From Pseudomonas mandelii (GTDB taxonomy: Bacteria > Pseudomonadota > Gammaproteobacteria > Pseudomonadales > Pseudomonadaceae), in NCBI RefSeq assembly GCF_900106065.1, contig NZ_LT629796.1, positions 4,557,501 to 4,621,500 of the forward strand: 64,000 nt of DNA, read 5' to 3'. Every line of letters begins with the position of its first letter. Positions within the stretch are counted from its first letter, which is position 1. The notes beneath the pieces were generated by a model, which saw nothing but the letters and a program-made list of their open reading frames with translations, was not told where the DNA came from and made no database searches. Below are positions 8,080-16,933 of this stretch, in pieces. The translations under genes and the position numbers were made by a program.

Positions 8080-9396
8080 ATGACATCGGATACACGCAGT
8101 AGCAGCACCACTGCCCACGCTGGCAATGATTTTTCCGAGTTCAAGCGCGGCTGGCGGGTGGTTGTCCTAGGCCTGTTTGGCATCTGCACCAGCATTACCG
8201 CTGCGTTGCTGTACGCCTTCGGCACACTGGTGATTCCACTGGAGCAGGCGTTCGGTTGGAGCCGTGGCGACTTGCAAGCCTCCATCACCTTTCTCTTCGC
8301 CGGGGTGGCGATTTCCACGCAACTGGTCGGCTGGCTGTACCGTCGTTTCGGTCTGCGCCGGGTGGCGATTGTTTCGATTGTGCTGCAGATCGTCGGTTAC
8401 TTTGCGATCACGCGGATTCAGGGTTCAATCGGCTGGTTGTACCTGGCGTTTTTCAGCATGCCCATCATCTGTGCCGGGACCATTGCGATCACCTGGACAC
8501 AATTGGTCAACCTCTGGTTCGAGCGTAACCGTGGACTGGCGTTGGCTGTGATTCTGTGTGGCACCGGGCTGATGGCGATGATTCTGCCACCCTTGTTGTC
8601 GCGGCTGATTGCCGCCTACGGTTGGCAAGCCGGATTTATTGCATTGGGCGCGATGCCGTTGCTGTTTACGCTGCCCTTGGCATTGATGTGGTTGCGCATG
8701 CCGGCGCTGCTCGCCAGTCCTGACACGACGACGCAAAAGGAACTTCCGGAGCTGTCCGGCATGTCCTTTAAACAAGCAGTGCGCTCAGGGATGTACTGGG
8801 GCTTTAACGTCGCGTTGATATTGTCGGTGTCGTTGACCGTCGGCATGGTCACCAACATGGTGCCGATGCTGCAAAGCAAGGGCCTGAGTGCGCAGCAAGC
8901 CAGCCAGATCTTCAGCACCTTTGGTATTTCCATCATCGGCGGACGCTTGTTGGTGGGTTATCTACTGGACCGCTATTCACCTTCGGTGGTGGCCGCCGTG
9001 AGCCTGGCGCTACCCGCATTTGGCTGCGCGATCTTTCTCTTTGGCGGCGCGCAGAACACACCGTTGCTGGTGCTGGCGACCCTGTGCATCGGCGCCAGTG
9101 CCGGGGCTGAGTTCGATCTAGCGGCATTCCTGATGGCGCGCTATTTCGGCTTGAAAGACTACGCGCGGATTTTTGGCCTGCACCTGTGCCTGATCACCAT
9201 TGTGTCCGGTCTGGTGCCCATGCTGTTCGGCCATCTTTATGACCTGTACGGCAGCTATTCCGCCGTGCTGGTGTGCTGTTTCTGCTGCGCCATTATCGGC
9301 CCGACCATTCTGCTGTGGTTGAGGATGGAGCCGGCATTTCTCGCCCGTCAGCAAAAACTGCGCAACGGCAACACGCCTGAACCCACCCGAGGATGA
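8080..9396 (+). CDS. MFS transporter, inner membrane
   Basis: A 438-residue protein with about twelve hydrophobic segments, beginning near residue 28 (VVVLGLFGICTSITAALLYA). An arginine-rich cytoplasmic loop (YRRFGLRRV) follows the second segment, as in MFS motif A. ATG 8080 follows GGAGTCAGGTC; an upstream GTG is less likely. It is paralogous to the minus-strand MFS at 12321, sharing the LLYAFGTLV/LLYGFGTLV and ASITFLF/ACITFLF stretches. It probably imports a resin acid or related carboxylate. Confidence 0.88.
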   Translation: MTSDTRSSSTTAHAGNDFSEFKRGWRVVVLGLFGICTSITAALLYAFGTLVIPLEQAFGWSRGDLQASITFLFAGVAISTQLVGWLYRRFGLRRVAIVSIVLQIVGYFAITRIQGSIGWLYLAFFSMPIICAGTIAITWTQLVNLWFERNRGLALAVILCGTGLMAMILPPLLSRLIAAYGWQAGFIALGAMPLLFTLPLALMWLRMPALLASPDTTTQKELPELSGMSFKQAVRSGMYWGFNVALILSVSLTVGMVTNMVPMLQSKGLSAQQASQIFSTFGISIIGGRLLVGYLLDRYSPSVVAAVSLALPAFGCAIFLFGGAQNTPLLVLATLCIGASAGAEFDLAAFLMARYFGLKDYARIFGLHLCLITIVSGLVPMLFGHLYDLYGSYSAVLVCCFCCAIIGPTILLWLRMEPAFLARQQKLRNGNTPEPTRG

Positions 9397-9403
9397 ACGT
9401 GAT

Positions 9404-9754
9404 ATGAGCATGGACAAATACGCAATCGAGCACTTTCTACACGGGCAGATCGACTGTTGGAACCGGGGCGATAAGGAGGGCTTTTTCGCTCACTACCGCA
9501 GCGTCTCGGCCAACGGCTTGAGTATAGAATACGTCGGCAAGCCGCAGGCTGATGCATGGCAGGTGCTGGAAGGCATGTGGGCGCAGCAGCAAACCAGGGT
9601 TCGCGTCGAGGTACGCCAGTGCATCGTCAATGGCAATGAAGCGGCGTGCCATCACCTGAACGCCTTTCGCGAGCAGGAAGGTGGCATCGAAACGATCGAG
9701 TTGTATCGGTTCGAAGATGGAAAGTTGTCCGTGCGTTATTTCATCAACCAGTAA
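9404..9754 (+). CDS. NTF2-like (SnoaL-type) small protein
   Basis: A 116-residue protein with the pattern of NTF2-like alpha+beta cone proteins: an N-terminal helix region with the WNRGDKEGF segment, then strand-rich stretches ending in ETIELYRFEDGKLSVRYF. Members of this fold include ketosteroid isomerase and polyketide cyclases. It starts 7 bases after the MFS gene, so it is co-transcribed. A small isomerase or dehydratase acting on a keto-terpenoid is plausible but unproven. Confidence 0.65.
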   Translation: MSMDKYAIEHFLHGQIDCWNRGDKEGFFAHYRSVSANGLSIEYVGKPQADAWQVLEGMWAQQQTRVRVEVRQCIVNGNEAACHHLNAFREQEGGIETIELYRFEDGKLSVRYFINQ

Positions 9755-9759
9755 TCGTT

Positions 9760-9789
9760 GCGCACAGCCTCGTCAGAAAGGCTGTGCGC
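9760..9789. terminator. Bidirectional terminator between convergent genes
   Basis: GCGCACAGCCT and AGGCTGTGCGC form an 11-bp perfect stem with an 8-base loop in the 43-base gap between the convergent NTF2-like and SDR genes. Confidence 0.75.
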
Positions 9790-9797
9790 GTCGGCGC

Positions 9798-10631
9798 CTA
9801 GACACCATCGGTGGAATGGGACAACTGCTGCCATTGCTCGATTTCCGCGAGCATCCTGTTGAGCTTATCACTGACCTGCTGATAAGCGTCGGAGCCCGCC
9901 AGATAACGCAACGGTGGATGTTCGCTGTTGGCCAGGTGCACCAGCGCTTCGCCCAGTTTCGCCGGGTTGCCGTTTTGCTGATGGTTGTAGGCGGCCGACG
10001 CGCCTTTGACTTTGGCGGTGAAGGCGGCGTAATCCTCCAGCCCACGTTTACCGAAGACTGCTGAGCTGGGGTCGAGAAAGTCGGTACGGAAAACCCCGGG
10101 CTCCACCAGCGTGACCTTGATGCCGAACTGCGCTACTTCCTGGGCCAGGGATTCGGAAAAACCTTCCACAGCAAATTTAGACGCGCAGTACAGCGCCGCA
10201 CCGCCCATCCCGACCACGCCCCCCATTGAAGACACGTTGAACACCCGGCCGCTGCGTTGCTGACGCATGACGGGCAGCACAGTGCGGCAGACGTTGAACA
10301 CACCAAATACGTTGGTCGCGAATTGCTGGTCGGCGTCGCTGGCGAAATTGTCTTCAAACGGCGCCAGTTGGCCATAACCGGCGTTGTTGACCAGCACATC
10401 GATTTGGCCGAAATGCGCCATGGCGGTCTCTACGGCTGCCAATGCCTGGGCTTCGTCGGTCACATCCAGGGCCACGGCCAGCACACGTTCGCCGTACTCG
10501 GCGAAGACAGTTTCCAGCGCTTCGATACGCCGGGCGCTGACCACCACGCGGTCACCGTCGGCCAAGGCGGCCTTGGCAATGGCGGCACCCAAGCCTCGAG
10601 CCGCACCGGTAATAAACCAGACTTTGTTCAT
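9798..10631 (-). CDS. Short-chain dehydrogenase/reductase (SDR)
   Basis: A 277-residue SDR with TGAARGLG, NNAGYG and YCASK motifs. The start is the ATG at 10631, preceded by GGAG; a further upstream ATG would add eight residues. The sequence resembles the group often annotated as oxidoreductases with an extended C-terminus. It is the last gene of the minus-strand unit MFS-ferredoxin-reductase-SDR. The substrate is unknown; a hydroxy- or keto-diterpenoid is the contextual guess. Confidence 0.87.
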   Translation of the reverse strand: MNKVWFITGAARGLGAAIAKAALADGDRVVVSARRIEALETVFAEYGERVLAVALDVTDEAQALAAVETAMAHFGQIDVLVNNAGYGQLAPFEDNFASDADQQFATNVFGVFNVCRTVLPVMRQQRSGRVFNVSSMGGVVGMGGAALYCASKFAVEGFSESLAQEVAQFGIKVTLVEPGVFRTDFLDPSSAVFGKRGLEDYAAFTAKVKGASAAYNHQQNGNPAKLGEALVHLANSEHPPLRYLAGSDAYQQVSDKLNRMLAEIEQWQQLSHSTDGV

Positions 10632-10716
10632 TGCATCGCTCCAGTCGTTGTGCAAAAAAATGCCGCGTCAGCTCTGAGGCGGGCGCGGCAGCGTGCGTGA
10701 AAGATCAGCGCAGTGT

Positions 10717-11952
10717 TCAGTCGCGGTTGGCCGCTTCCCAGGCTTTCAGGTCGAATCCGTCAGCGGCGGCCTCGACCGCCGTCAGCTTGGGTGCGCGGGC
10801 GAGAATCTTGCGCGCCGCCATGTGATCGCCCATGCGATTGCAGGATTCCACGGCCACCAGACGGTCATCGCGAAAGCACAGCACTGACGCTTGATGTTCT
10901 TCGACTGAACCGAGCACGACGGTAATGTCATAGCCATGGGAGAGACCGGCAATCTGCAGCTTCAAGTTGCCTTGATCAGTCCAGAACCAGGGGAGGGCGC
11001 TATAGGGCGCCAGTTTGCCCATCAATCGTGCGGCCACGGCGCGGGCCTGGTCGACGGCGTTCTGCACCGACTCGAGGCGGGTGTGTAACTCATTGTTTTG
11101 CAGGCACGGGAAGCTGGCGACATCCCCCACTGCGGAAATTTGTGGGTCAGAGGTCAGCAGACTGGCGTCCACCTTGATGCCGTTCTCGATGTCCAGACCG
11201 GCCTCAGTCGCCAGTTGCGCATTGGGAATCACACCGATACCAAACACCACCAGGTCAGCAGGGAGCGCACGTCCGTCACCGGTTTGCACCGCGCACACCT
11301 TGCCGTTGTCGCCGTCGATTCGGCTCAAGCCCTGGCGGAAGTCAAAATGCACACCCCAGCCTTCATGTGCCTGGCGAAACAACTCCGACATCTCCCGCGA
11401 AACGGCGCGGGCCATGGGGCGCTCGCCCAGCTCCAGTACGTGCACATTAGCCCCTAGGGCAGCGGCCACCGCCGCGAACTCAAGGCCGATAAACCCGGCA
11501 CCAATCACCACCACGTTGCGCGCCTCTTTGGCCAGCGGCGCCAGGGCATCGGCATCGGCTTTGGTTTTGATACCGAACACTTGCGGCAGCTCTGCGCCGG
11601 GAACCGGCAGGGGGCGGTTGTGGGCTCCGGTAGCCAGCACCAAGTGGTCGTAACTGACGGCAGCACCCGAGGCCAACACCACGCGTCGGTTCAGGCGGTC
11701 GATCGCGGTCGCCTGGTCATGCAGCAGTTCAATGCGCTGGGTGGTGTAGAAATCAGCAGGACGAAACAGCAGATTGGTCGCCTGGATCTTGCCAAGCAGA
11801 TAGGCCTTGGACAATGGCGGGCGCTGGTAGGGCAGGCCTGGCTCATCGCCGATCAGGGTGATGCGCCCGTCATAGCCTTCCTGACGCAGGGAGGCAGCGA
11901 CCTGAAATCCGGCCTGGCCAGCACCGACGATAACGACTGAGGCGAGGGTCAT
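10717..11952 (-). CDS. Ferredoxin reductase, FAD/NAD(P)H-dependent (putidaredoxin reductase family)
   Basis: A 411-residue protein with two dinucleotide folds: VVIVGAGQAGFQVA for FAD near residue 6 and VVVIGAGFIGLEFAA for NAD(P)H near residue 147, plus the ATG (LATGAH) and GD (AVGDVA) motifs of the BphA4/putidaredoxin reductase family. It passes electrons from NADH to a ferredoxin. The [2Fe-2S] ferredoxin gene lies 20 bases upstream in the same operon. It may serve the two CYP226-like P450s and perhaps DitA, since no other reductase gene is seen in this cluster. Confidence 0.92.
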   Translation of the reverse strand: MTLASVVIVGAGQAGFQVAASLRQEGYDGRITLIGDEPGLPYQRPPLSKAYLLGKIQATNLLFRPADFYTTQRIELLHDQATAIDRLNRRVVLASGAAVSYDHLVLATGAHNRPLPVPGAELPQVFGIKTKADADALAPLAKEARNVVVIGAGFIGLEFAAVAAALGANVHVLELGERPMARAVSREMSELFRQAHEGWGVHFDFRQGLSRIDGDNGKVCAVQTGDGRALPADLVVFGIGVIPNAQLATEAGLDIENGIKVDASLLTSDPQISAVGDVASFPCLQNNELHTRLESVQNAVDQARAVAARLMGKLAPYSALPWFWTDQGNLKLQIAGLSHGYDITVVLGSVEEHQASVLCFRDDRLVAVESCNRMGDHMAARKILARAPKLTAVEAAADGFDLKAWEAANRD

Positions 11953-11972
11953 GGGAGCTCCTTCAAGCGCAT

Positions 11973-12293
11973 TCAGAATTGCGACGACGGCAGGTGCAGA
12001 ACCATGCCGTCCATGTCTTCGCTGATGATCATTTGACAGCTCAAGCGGCTGCTGTCACGGCGTTCGAAAGCGTACTCGAGCATGTCGTTCTCCATGCCTT
12101 CCGCCGCTTGCACCTTGCCCAGCCAGGCCTCGTCGACATAGGTATGGCAGGTGGCGCAACTGCAGGCACCACCGCAGTCGGCAGAAATACCCGGCACCGA
12201 GGCGAAGGTCGCGGCTTGCATCACCGATTGGCCGATGTCGCCTTTGACCTGATGGGCGGTGCCGTTGTGTTCAATAAACGTCAATGTGGGCAT
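11973..12293 (-). CDS. [2Fe-2S] ferredoxin, adrenodoxin/putidaredoxin type
   Basis: A 106-residue plant/vertebrate-type ferredoxin. The cluster ligands follow C-x5-C-x2-C (within DCGGACSCATCH) plus a distal Cys (RLSCQM). The MEND/MLEY segment is typical of P450-type ferredoxins such as putidaredoxin. With the reductase immediately downstream it forms a complete two-component electron supply for class I P450s, which fits the two CYP226-like enzymes in the window. Confidence 0.92.
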   Translation of the reverse strand: MPTLTFIEHNGTAHQVKGDIGQSVMQAATFASVPGISADCGGACSCATCHTYVDEAWLGKVQAAEGMENDMLEYAFERRDSSRLSCQMIISEDMDGMVLHLPSSQF

Positions 12294-12320
12294 GTTCTGC
12301 TCCGATTCTTGTTGGGGGGC

Positions 12321-13583
12321 TCAGGATTGGCTGGGAATGGTTTGCGCATTGAAGTGCGGTACGCGCCCCAGGGTCAGTAGCAACAGCGGACCGATGAGGC
12401 AGCAGGCGGCGCTGTAAACCAGCATCGCGTTATACGAACCAGTGCGCGCCAGCATGTACGCGAAGAGCAGCGGCGCCAGCGCCGAGGCCACGGTATTCAG
12501 GCCCTGATGCACACCGAACAGGCGGCCGTATTCGCGCAAGCCGAAGTAGCGGGCAATCAGGAATGCGGCAATATCGAACTCCGCCCCGGCGCCGAATCCC
12601 ACCAGCACCGCCGCCAGCATCAGCGGAGCAAATTCGGTGGTCGGGCTCAGGTAGATGAAACAACCGACGGCGGGCAGCACCAGGCTGATCGCAGACACAA
12701 TCGGCGGCCACAGACGATCGAGCAGATAGCCGATAAGCATGCGGCCGAAGATCAGCGAAATACCAAAGCAGCTGAAGATGGTGGCCGCGTCCCCGGCGGA
12801 CAGACCTCGGGCTTGCAGCATGGGCACGGTGCTGGTGACCATGCCGACAATCGAAGAAATCACCAGGCTGAGCGCCAGGTTGCAGGTCCAGAATTTCAGC
12901 GAGCCCATACCTTCACGAAAAGACATGCCGGGCAATTGCTCCAGCGCATGACCGTCGTCACGCTGACCTGCAACAGTGGGTAGCTTGAACCACAGCAGGA
13001 TCAGCGGCAGCAGCACCAACAGGTTGAGCAGCGCGAGAATCACGAAGGCCGCGCGCCAGTCCCATTGCTCGATACCCCACGCCATCAGGCGAGGAATGGT
13101 GGCGGCGGTGACGCCGGTCCCGGACAGACCAATGGCCAGCGCCAGGCCGCGATTGCTGTCGAACCAAAGGCTTATCAGTTGGGTCCAGGTCACCGCCAGC
13201 GCGCCCATGCCAACGATGGGCAGTAGCGCAAAGGCGATGTACATCGACCAGATCGATTGGGTCAGTTGCGTGGTCGCCAGGTAGCCGAGTGACAACAGCA
13301 GCAGGGAAATAACCGTCACGCGCTTCATGCCGTAGCGCAGGTTGAACCAACCCACCAACTGCAATGACACCACCGCGCCGCCAAACAGAAAGGTGATGCA
13401 GGCTTGCAGTTCACTTTTGCTCCAGCCAAAGGCATCGCCTAGCGGCACCACCAGTGTGCCGAAGCCATAGAGCAGAGCAGCGTTGATGCTGATGGCCACT
13501 CCGGCGACCGACAAAATCAGGATTTTCCAGCTTTGGCGGAATTCGCGCAGATCGATTGCCGCTTCGTTTCTAGACGGGTGCAT
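12321..13583 (-). CDS. MFS transporter, inner membrane
   Basis: A 420-residue, about twelve-segment MFS protein, paralogous to the one at 8080. ATG 13583 is chosen because AAGGAA lies upstream and the alternative start adds 21 unrelated residues. It leads the minus-strand operon with ferredoxin, reductase and SDR (27 bases to the ferredoxin). A candidate dit-type operator lies 79-103 bases upstream. Its likely cargo is a diterpenoid acid, by association. Confidence 0.88.
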   Translation of the reverse strand: MHPSRNEAAIDLREFRQSWKILILSVAGVAISINAALLYGFGTLVVPLGDAFGWSKSELQACITFLFGGAVVSLQLVGWFNLRYGMKRVTVISLLLLSLGYLATTQLTQSIWSMYIAFALLPIVGMGALAVTWTQLISLWFDSNRGLALAIGLSGTGVTAATIPRLMAWGIEQWDWRAAFVILALLNLLVLLPLILLWFKLPTVAGQRDDGHALEQLPGMSFREGMGSLKFWTCNLALSLVISSIVGMVTSTVPMLQARGLSAGDAATIFSCFGISLIFGRMLIGYLLDRLWPPIVSAISLVLPAVGCFIYLSPTTEFAPLMLAAVLVGFGAGAEFDIAAFLIARYFGLREYGRLFGVHQGLNTVASALAPLLFAYMLARTGSYNAMLVYSAACCLIGPLLLLTLGRVPHFNAQTIPSQS

Positions 13584-13661
13584 GAAGTTGGCTTCCTTAT
13601 AGGTTTTGTTGAGCCAAGCACTGCTACAAGTGGTGATGTGGACCACCGCCAGCAGATTCTT

Positions 13662-13686
13662 TGAACAGAATCTGGTTTTTTAATCA
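13662..13686 (-). promoter_or_regulatory. Weak dit-type dyad upstream of MFS-ferredoxin operon
   Basis: Read on the minus strand this is TGATTA-N13-TGTTCA, matching the right half-site of the boxes found at other dit promoters and four of six bases in the left. It overlaps a second dyad, CAGATTC-N8-GAATCTG at 13654-13675. The rest of 13584-13883 shows no gene. Confidence 0.35.
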
Positions 13687-13883
13687 GAATAAAATCAGAA
13701 ATTCGCCTTTGTCCAGCGCCGCTATCTGACTAACGGACAAACGATTTTCATGCGTTGCACCCACTGTTGAATCACTCTGAAGCTAGCCGTGTTCAACATC
13801 CTGCTGCGATTCACCCGTTTCGATGCCAAGGCAGTGACTAGCGACAGCGGATGAGTCTCAGCATATCCGCGTTAAAAATTAAT

Positions 13884-13908
13884 TGCACATAAAATAAATA
13901 AGTGTTCA
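13884..13908. promoter_or_regulatory. dit box and promoter of ditA3
   Basis: TGCACA-N13-TGTTCA ends 37 bases before the ditA3 start. TTGCAC (-35-like) and CATAAT (-10-like, 13907-13912) overlap the half-sites with 18-base spacing, so a regulator bound here would cover the core promoter. Confidence 0.6.
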
Positions 13909-13945
13909 TAATTTGCAGAGGCTGAACCTGATAAAGGAGAAAAAA

Positions 13946-14182
13946 ATGAGTTCAGAAAAAGCGCAATTCAAAGCGGTGGCCGACCGAAGCCGCTGCTGTG
14001 GTTATGGTTTGTGTGCTGCGATTTGTCCCAGCCTGTACAAGCTTGATGCCGATGGCATGGTGTACCTCGACGACGCCCGGGTGCCGCCCGAGTTGGAGGA
14101 GGAGGCGCGTGAGGGTGCGGCCGCCTGCCCAGCGGAGGCCATCTGGCTTGAACCCATCACCCCGGATGACGAAGCTGTTTGA
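13946..14182 (+). CDS. ditA3: Ferredoxin component of the diterpenoid dioxygenase DitA
   Basis: A 78-residue ferredoxin of the [3Fe-4S]/[4Fe-4S] type rather than the Rieske or plant type usual for ring-hydroxylating dioxygenases. Ligands lie in C-x5-C-x3-CP (starting at RCCGYG) plus a distal ACP. The ATG at 13946 follows AAAGGAG. DitA of P. abietaniphila BKME-9 is known for exactly this unusual ferredoxin, and the gene sits ahead of ditB-ditC as in that cluster. It passes electrons to the oxygenase encoded by ditA1A2, which lies 9 kb away. Confidence 0.88.
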   Translation: MSSEKAQFKAVADRSRCCGYGLCAAICPSLYKLDADGMVYLDDARVPPELEEEAREGAAACPAEAIWLEPITPDDEAV

Positions 14183-14233
14183 TGGCGTGAGCGTCAGCTG
14201 CAACGTGATAACCACTGAGGTGAGGATGTGCTA

Positions 14234-14992
14234 ATGGGACGATTACCAGACAAGGTCGCGCTGATTACCGGTACTGGCGGCGGCCAGGGCAGGGCTGCGG
14301 CGCTGCGTTTTGCCCGTGAAGGGGCGATTGTGGTCGGTTGCGATTTCAACGCCGAAGGTCACGAGGAGACTGCAGCGTTGATGCAGACCGAGGGGTTTAC
14401 CCTGTACGGCTCGGCACCCGTGGACCTGGGCGATCACGAACAGGCCAAGGCCTGGATCGATGCCGCCGTGGCTGAACACGGGCGCATCGACATTCTCTAC
14501 AACAATGCTTCCGCCGCACGTTTCGGATTGGTCAGCGAGCTGTCGATCGAAGATTGGCAGTACACCATGCGCAATGAAATCGACCTGCTGTTCTATACGA
14601 CCAAATATGCCTGGCACCACTTGGCCGAACAGCGCGGGGTGATCATCAACGTATCGTCCACCGCCGCCTGGGGTGGCTCGAAAGTTGCCGGCATTTCCGC
14701 GCATTCAGCTGCCAAGGGCGCGGTGGTGTCCTTCACTCGCCAATTGGCGGTAGAAGGGGCGCCGTTCGGTATCCGTGCGGTCAGTTTGAGCCCGGGATTT
14801 GTCGCGACGCCTGGCACCCGGCCGTTTCTGGAAGACCCCAAGATGCGTGCCATGTTGCTGGATGGCGTATTGATGGATCGCCCCGGCGAACCCGAGGAAG
14901 TGGTGGCTATGGCGGTCTTTGTCGCCTCGGATGAAGCTTCATTCATTACCGGTTCGGACTTCGTCATCGATGGCGGGTTACTCGCGATCTAG
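14234..14992 (+). CDS. ditB: SDR, cis-dihydrodiol-type dehydrogenase; catalytic Tyr replaced by His
   Basis: A 252-residue SDR with the TGTGGGQG cofactor loop and a YNNAS motif. At the active site the Tyr-x3-Lys reads HSAAK (His157, Lys161), so the normal catalytic tyrosine is missing. ATG 14234 follows GTGAGGA. It is placed between ditA3 and the extradiol dioxygenase, where a dihydrodiol dehydrogenase is needed to regenerate the catechol before ring cleavage; that role is inferred from position and the known dit order. The active-site change makes the exact chemistry less certain. Confidence 0.8.
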   Translation: MGRLPDKVALITGTGGGQGRAAALRFAREGAIVVGCDFNAEGHEETAALMQTEGFTLYGSAPVDLGDHEQAKAWIDAAVAEHGRIDILYNNASAARFGLVSELSIEDWQYTMRNEIDLLFYTTKYAWHHLAEQRGVIINVSSTAAWGGSKVAGISAHSAAKGAVVSFTRQLAVEGAPFGIRAVSLSPGFVATPGTRPFLEDPKMRAMLLDGVLMDRPGEPEEVVAMAVFVASDEASFITGSDFVIDGGLLAI

Positions 14993-15058
14993 CACGCGCG
15001 GCGCCCCGGCAGGGGGTACCGGCACCCTTTCATCTCGAACAATAACAAGGTGAATAAC

Positions 15059-16009
15059 GTGGACATCATCGGTATCGGTTACATGGGCTTTGAGACCCCA
15101 AATCTCGAAGCGTGGCGTGAGTATGGCCCGCAGGTGATGGGGTTTGGCATCGGCAAGAACCCCGAGAGTGATCCCGATTCGCTGTACTTCAAGATCGATG
15201 ATCGCCGCCATCGCTTTGCTTTCCACCCAGGCAAGGTGGACCGAATTGTCTACATCGGCTGGGAAGCGGTGGGGCGCATGGCGTTCGAGGACGGTATCAA
15301 GAAGCTGGCGGCGGCCAATGTCGACTACACCCGCGGTGATGCCGAACTGTGCGAAAAGCGTGGCGTGCGTGAATTGGTGCGTTTTCGTGACCCGGTGGGG
15401 TATCAGCACGAATTGTTTTACGGGCAAAAATGGCTGCCGCGCTCGTTCCAGCCGGGCCGTCCGCACAGTGGTTTCCTTGCCGACGAACGAGGCGCGGGTC
15501 ATGTGGTGCTGATCACCCCGGACTACACACCGGAACTGGAAGACTTCCTGCTTAACGTCATGGGTTTCAGCTGGTATGGCGCCGGTGCGGGCAAAGGACG
15601 AACCGGTTTCTTCCGCTCCAAACTCAACCATCACACCAGTCATGACATCGCGTATGGCCACGGCCCGGGTCGCATGGGCGTGCAACATGTCGGGCTGTTT
15701 GTGCGCAACGTGCGTGATGTCGGTGAGACCTACGACATCGTGCGTCAGCGTGAACTGCCGATGATGATGACCCTCGGCCAACATGCCCAGGACCCCCATC
15801 TGTCGTTCTACCATTTCAATCCGTCCGGGTTTGCCTTTGAGACCATTGCTGAAATCGAGCCATGGCAAGGCGATCCCTACGAGCTGAATCCGGAAAAGCT
15901 CAGTCTGTGGGGCCACGAAATGGTCGGGCCAATTCTTGGTGCCAGCGTCAAGACACCGGAAGAAGTACTCGACGCCGAGTACCTGCCGACGTACCTGGCC
16001 AAGCACTGA
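15059..16009 (+). CDS. ditC: Extradiol ring-cleavage dioxygenase (type I, VOC fold)
   Basis: About 316 residues of vicinal-oxygen-chelate fold in two modules. Probable Fe(II) ligands are His in AGHVVLI, His in VQHVGLF and Glu in GFAFETIAE, the 2-His-1-carboxylate set of type I extradiol enzymes. GTG 15059 is preferred because AAGGTG lies upstream; a GTG three codons earlier is possible. It would cleave the 11,12-diol of 7-oxo-dehydroabietic acid between or beside the hydroxyls. The next gene starts just after its stop codon. Confidence 0.9.
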   Translation: MDIIGIGYMGFETPNLEAWREYGPQVMGFGIGKNPESDPDSLYFKIDDRRHRFAFHPGKVDRIVYIGWEAVGRMAFEDGIKKLAAANVDYTRGDAELCEKRGVRELVRFRDPVGYQHELFYGQKWLPRSFQPGRPHSGFLADERGAGHVVLITPDYTPELEDFLLNVMGFSWYGAGAGKGRTGFFRSKLNHHTSHDIAYGHGPGRMGVQHVGLFVRNVRDVGETYDIVRQRELPMMMTLGQHAQDPHLSFYHFNPSGFAFETIAEIEPWQGDPYELNPEKLSLWGHEMVGPILGASVKTPEEVLDAEYLPTYLAKH

Positions 16010-16010
16010 T

Positions 16011-16895
16011 ATGCGCCTGGCGCGGGTCGAGGTGGACGGGCAAGCGTTCTGGGCGTTGCTGGATGCGCAAACTGACCGCCTGCGGCGTATTCATGCGCCG
16101 TTCACCCACTGGGCCGGGCTAGGGGCGGATCTTACGCCAGACGCCCTGGACCTGAGTGGCGAATGGTTGCCGTTGTCGGCTTCGCGCCTGCTTGCGCCGC
16201 TGGAACCGGGCAGCCGGGTATTTGGTGTGGGTCTCAATTACCTCAGCCACCTCAAGCGCCTGGGCAGTGAGGCGCCGGCGCACCCGCTGGCCTACATGAA
16301 ACCTGAGTCAGCGCTGGTCGGTGCCAATGACGAGATCGATTATTCGCCGCTGACCACCCAGCTTGATTACGAGGTGGAACTCGTCGCCGTGGTGGGTCGC
16401 CCTTTGCTGGATGAACCCCATGCCAGCGCTTGCCTACTGGGGTACACCGTAGGCAATGACATCAGCGCGCGGGATGCCGGCAAGCAGATTGGTCGTCTTG
16501 ACCTGTTGACCCAGAAATCCATGGACCGCACCACGCCAGTGGGGCCCTGGATTGTGACCGCCGACGATCTGGGCATTACCGGGCAACCGACACTGGATAT
16601 GCGCCTGAGCGTAAACGACGAAGTGCGCCAGCAGGACAATACGCGGCAAATGATTTTTCCCCTGGACGAGTTGCTCAATTATCTGGATGCACGCATCAGT
16701 CTGCGTCCTGGCGATCTGGTGTTCACTGGCTCAACCCACGGTGTAGGGCTGGAAAGCGGGCGTTTTCTGCAGCCGGGTGATTGGGTCGAGGCTGAAATCA
16801 AAGGCATCGGCCAACTGCGCAATTCCATCGCTCAGCCGCGTCAGCTCAGCCCTTCGCGGGCGATGGGGCGACTGGGTCAGCCGCTGGACAAATAA
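16011..16895 (+). CDS. ditD: Fumarylacetoacetate hydrolase (FAH)-family protein
   Basis: A 294-residue FAH-fold protein. Metal-binding acids appear in DYEVELVAVVG and GNDISARD, and a conserved Lys in YMKPESALVGAND. The N-terminal ~75 residues are a lid region. It starts 1 base after the ditC stop. FAH-family enzymes hydrolyse C-C bonds, decarboxylate or isomerise diketo acids; here it would act on the meta-cleavage product. It is one of three FAH-type genes in the window (others at 21830 and 30818). Confidence 0.85.
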   Translation: MRLARVEVDGQAFWALLDAQTDRLRRIHAPFTHWAGLGADLTPDALDLSGEWLPLSASRLLAPLEPGSRVFGVGLNYLSHLKRLGSEAPAHPLAYMKPESALVGANDEIDYSPLTTQLDYEVELVAVVGRPLLDEPHASACLLGYTVGNDISARDAGKQIGRLDLLTQKSMDRTTPVGPWIVTADDLGITGQPTLDMRLSVNDEVRQQDNTRQMIFPLDELLNYLDARISLRPGDLVFTGSTHGVGLESGRFLQPGDWVEAEIKGIGQLRNSIAQPRQLSPSRAMGRLGQPLDK

Positions 16896-16933
16896 TTCCT
16901 GATTTTGACTGGCGTAGCCGCTGAGGAGTGAAG

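Noticed and set aside
13646..13676. Stem CAGATTC/GAATCTG followed by T-rich sequence as an intrinsic terminator
   Set aside because: On the plus strand no gene ends here, and for the minus-strand MFS it lies upstream of the start; an operator is more sensible.
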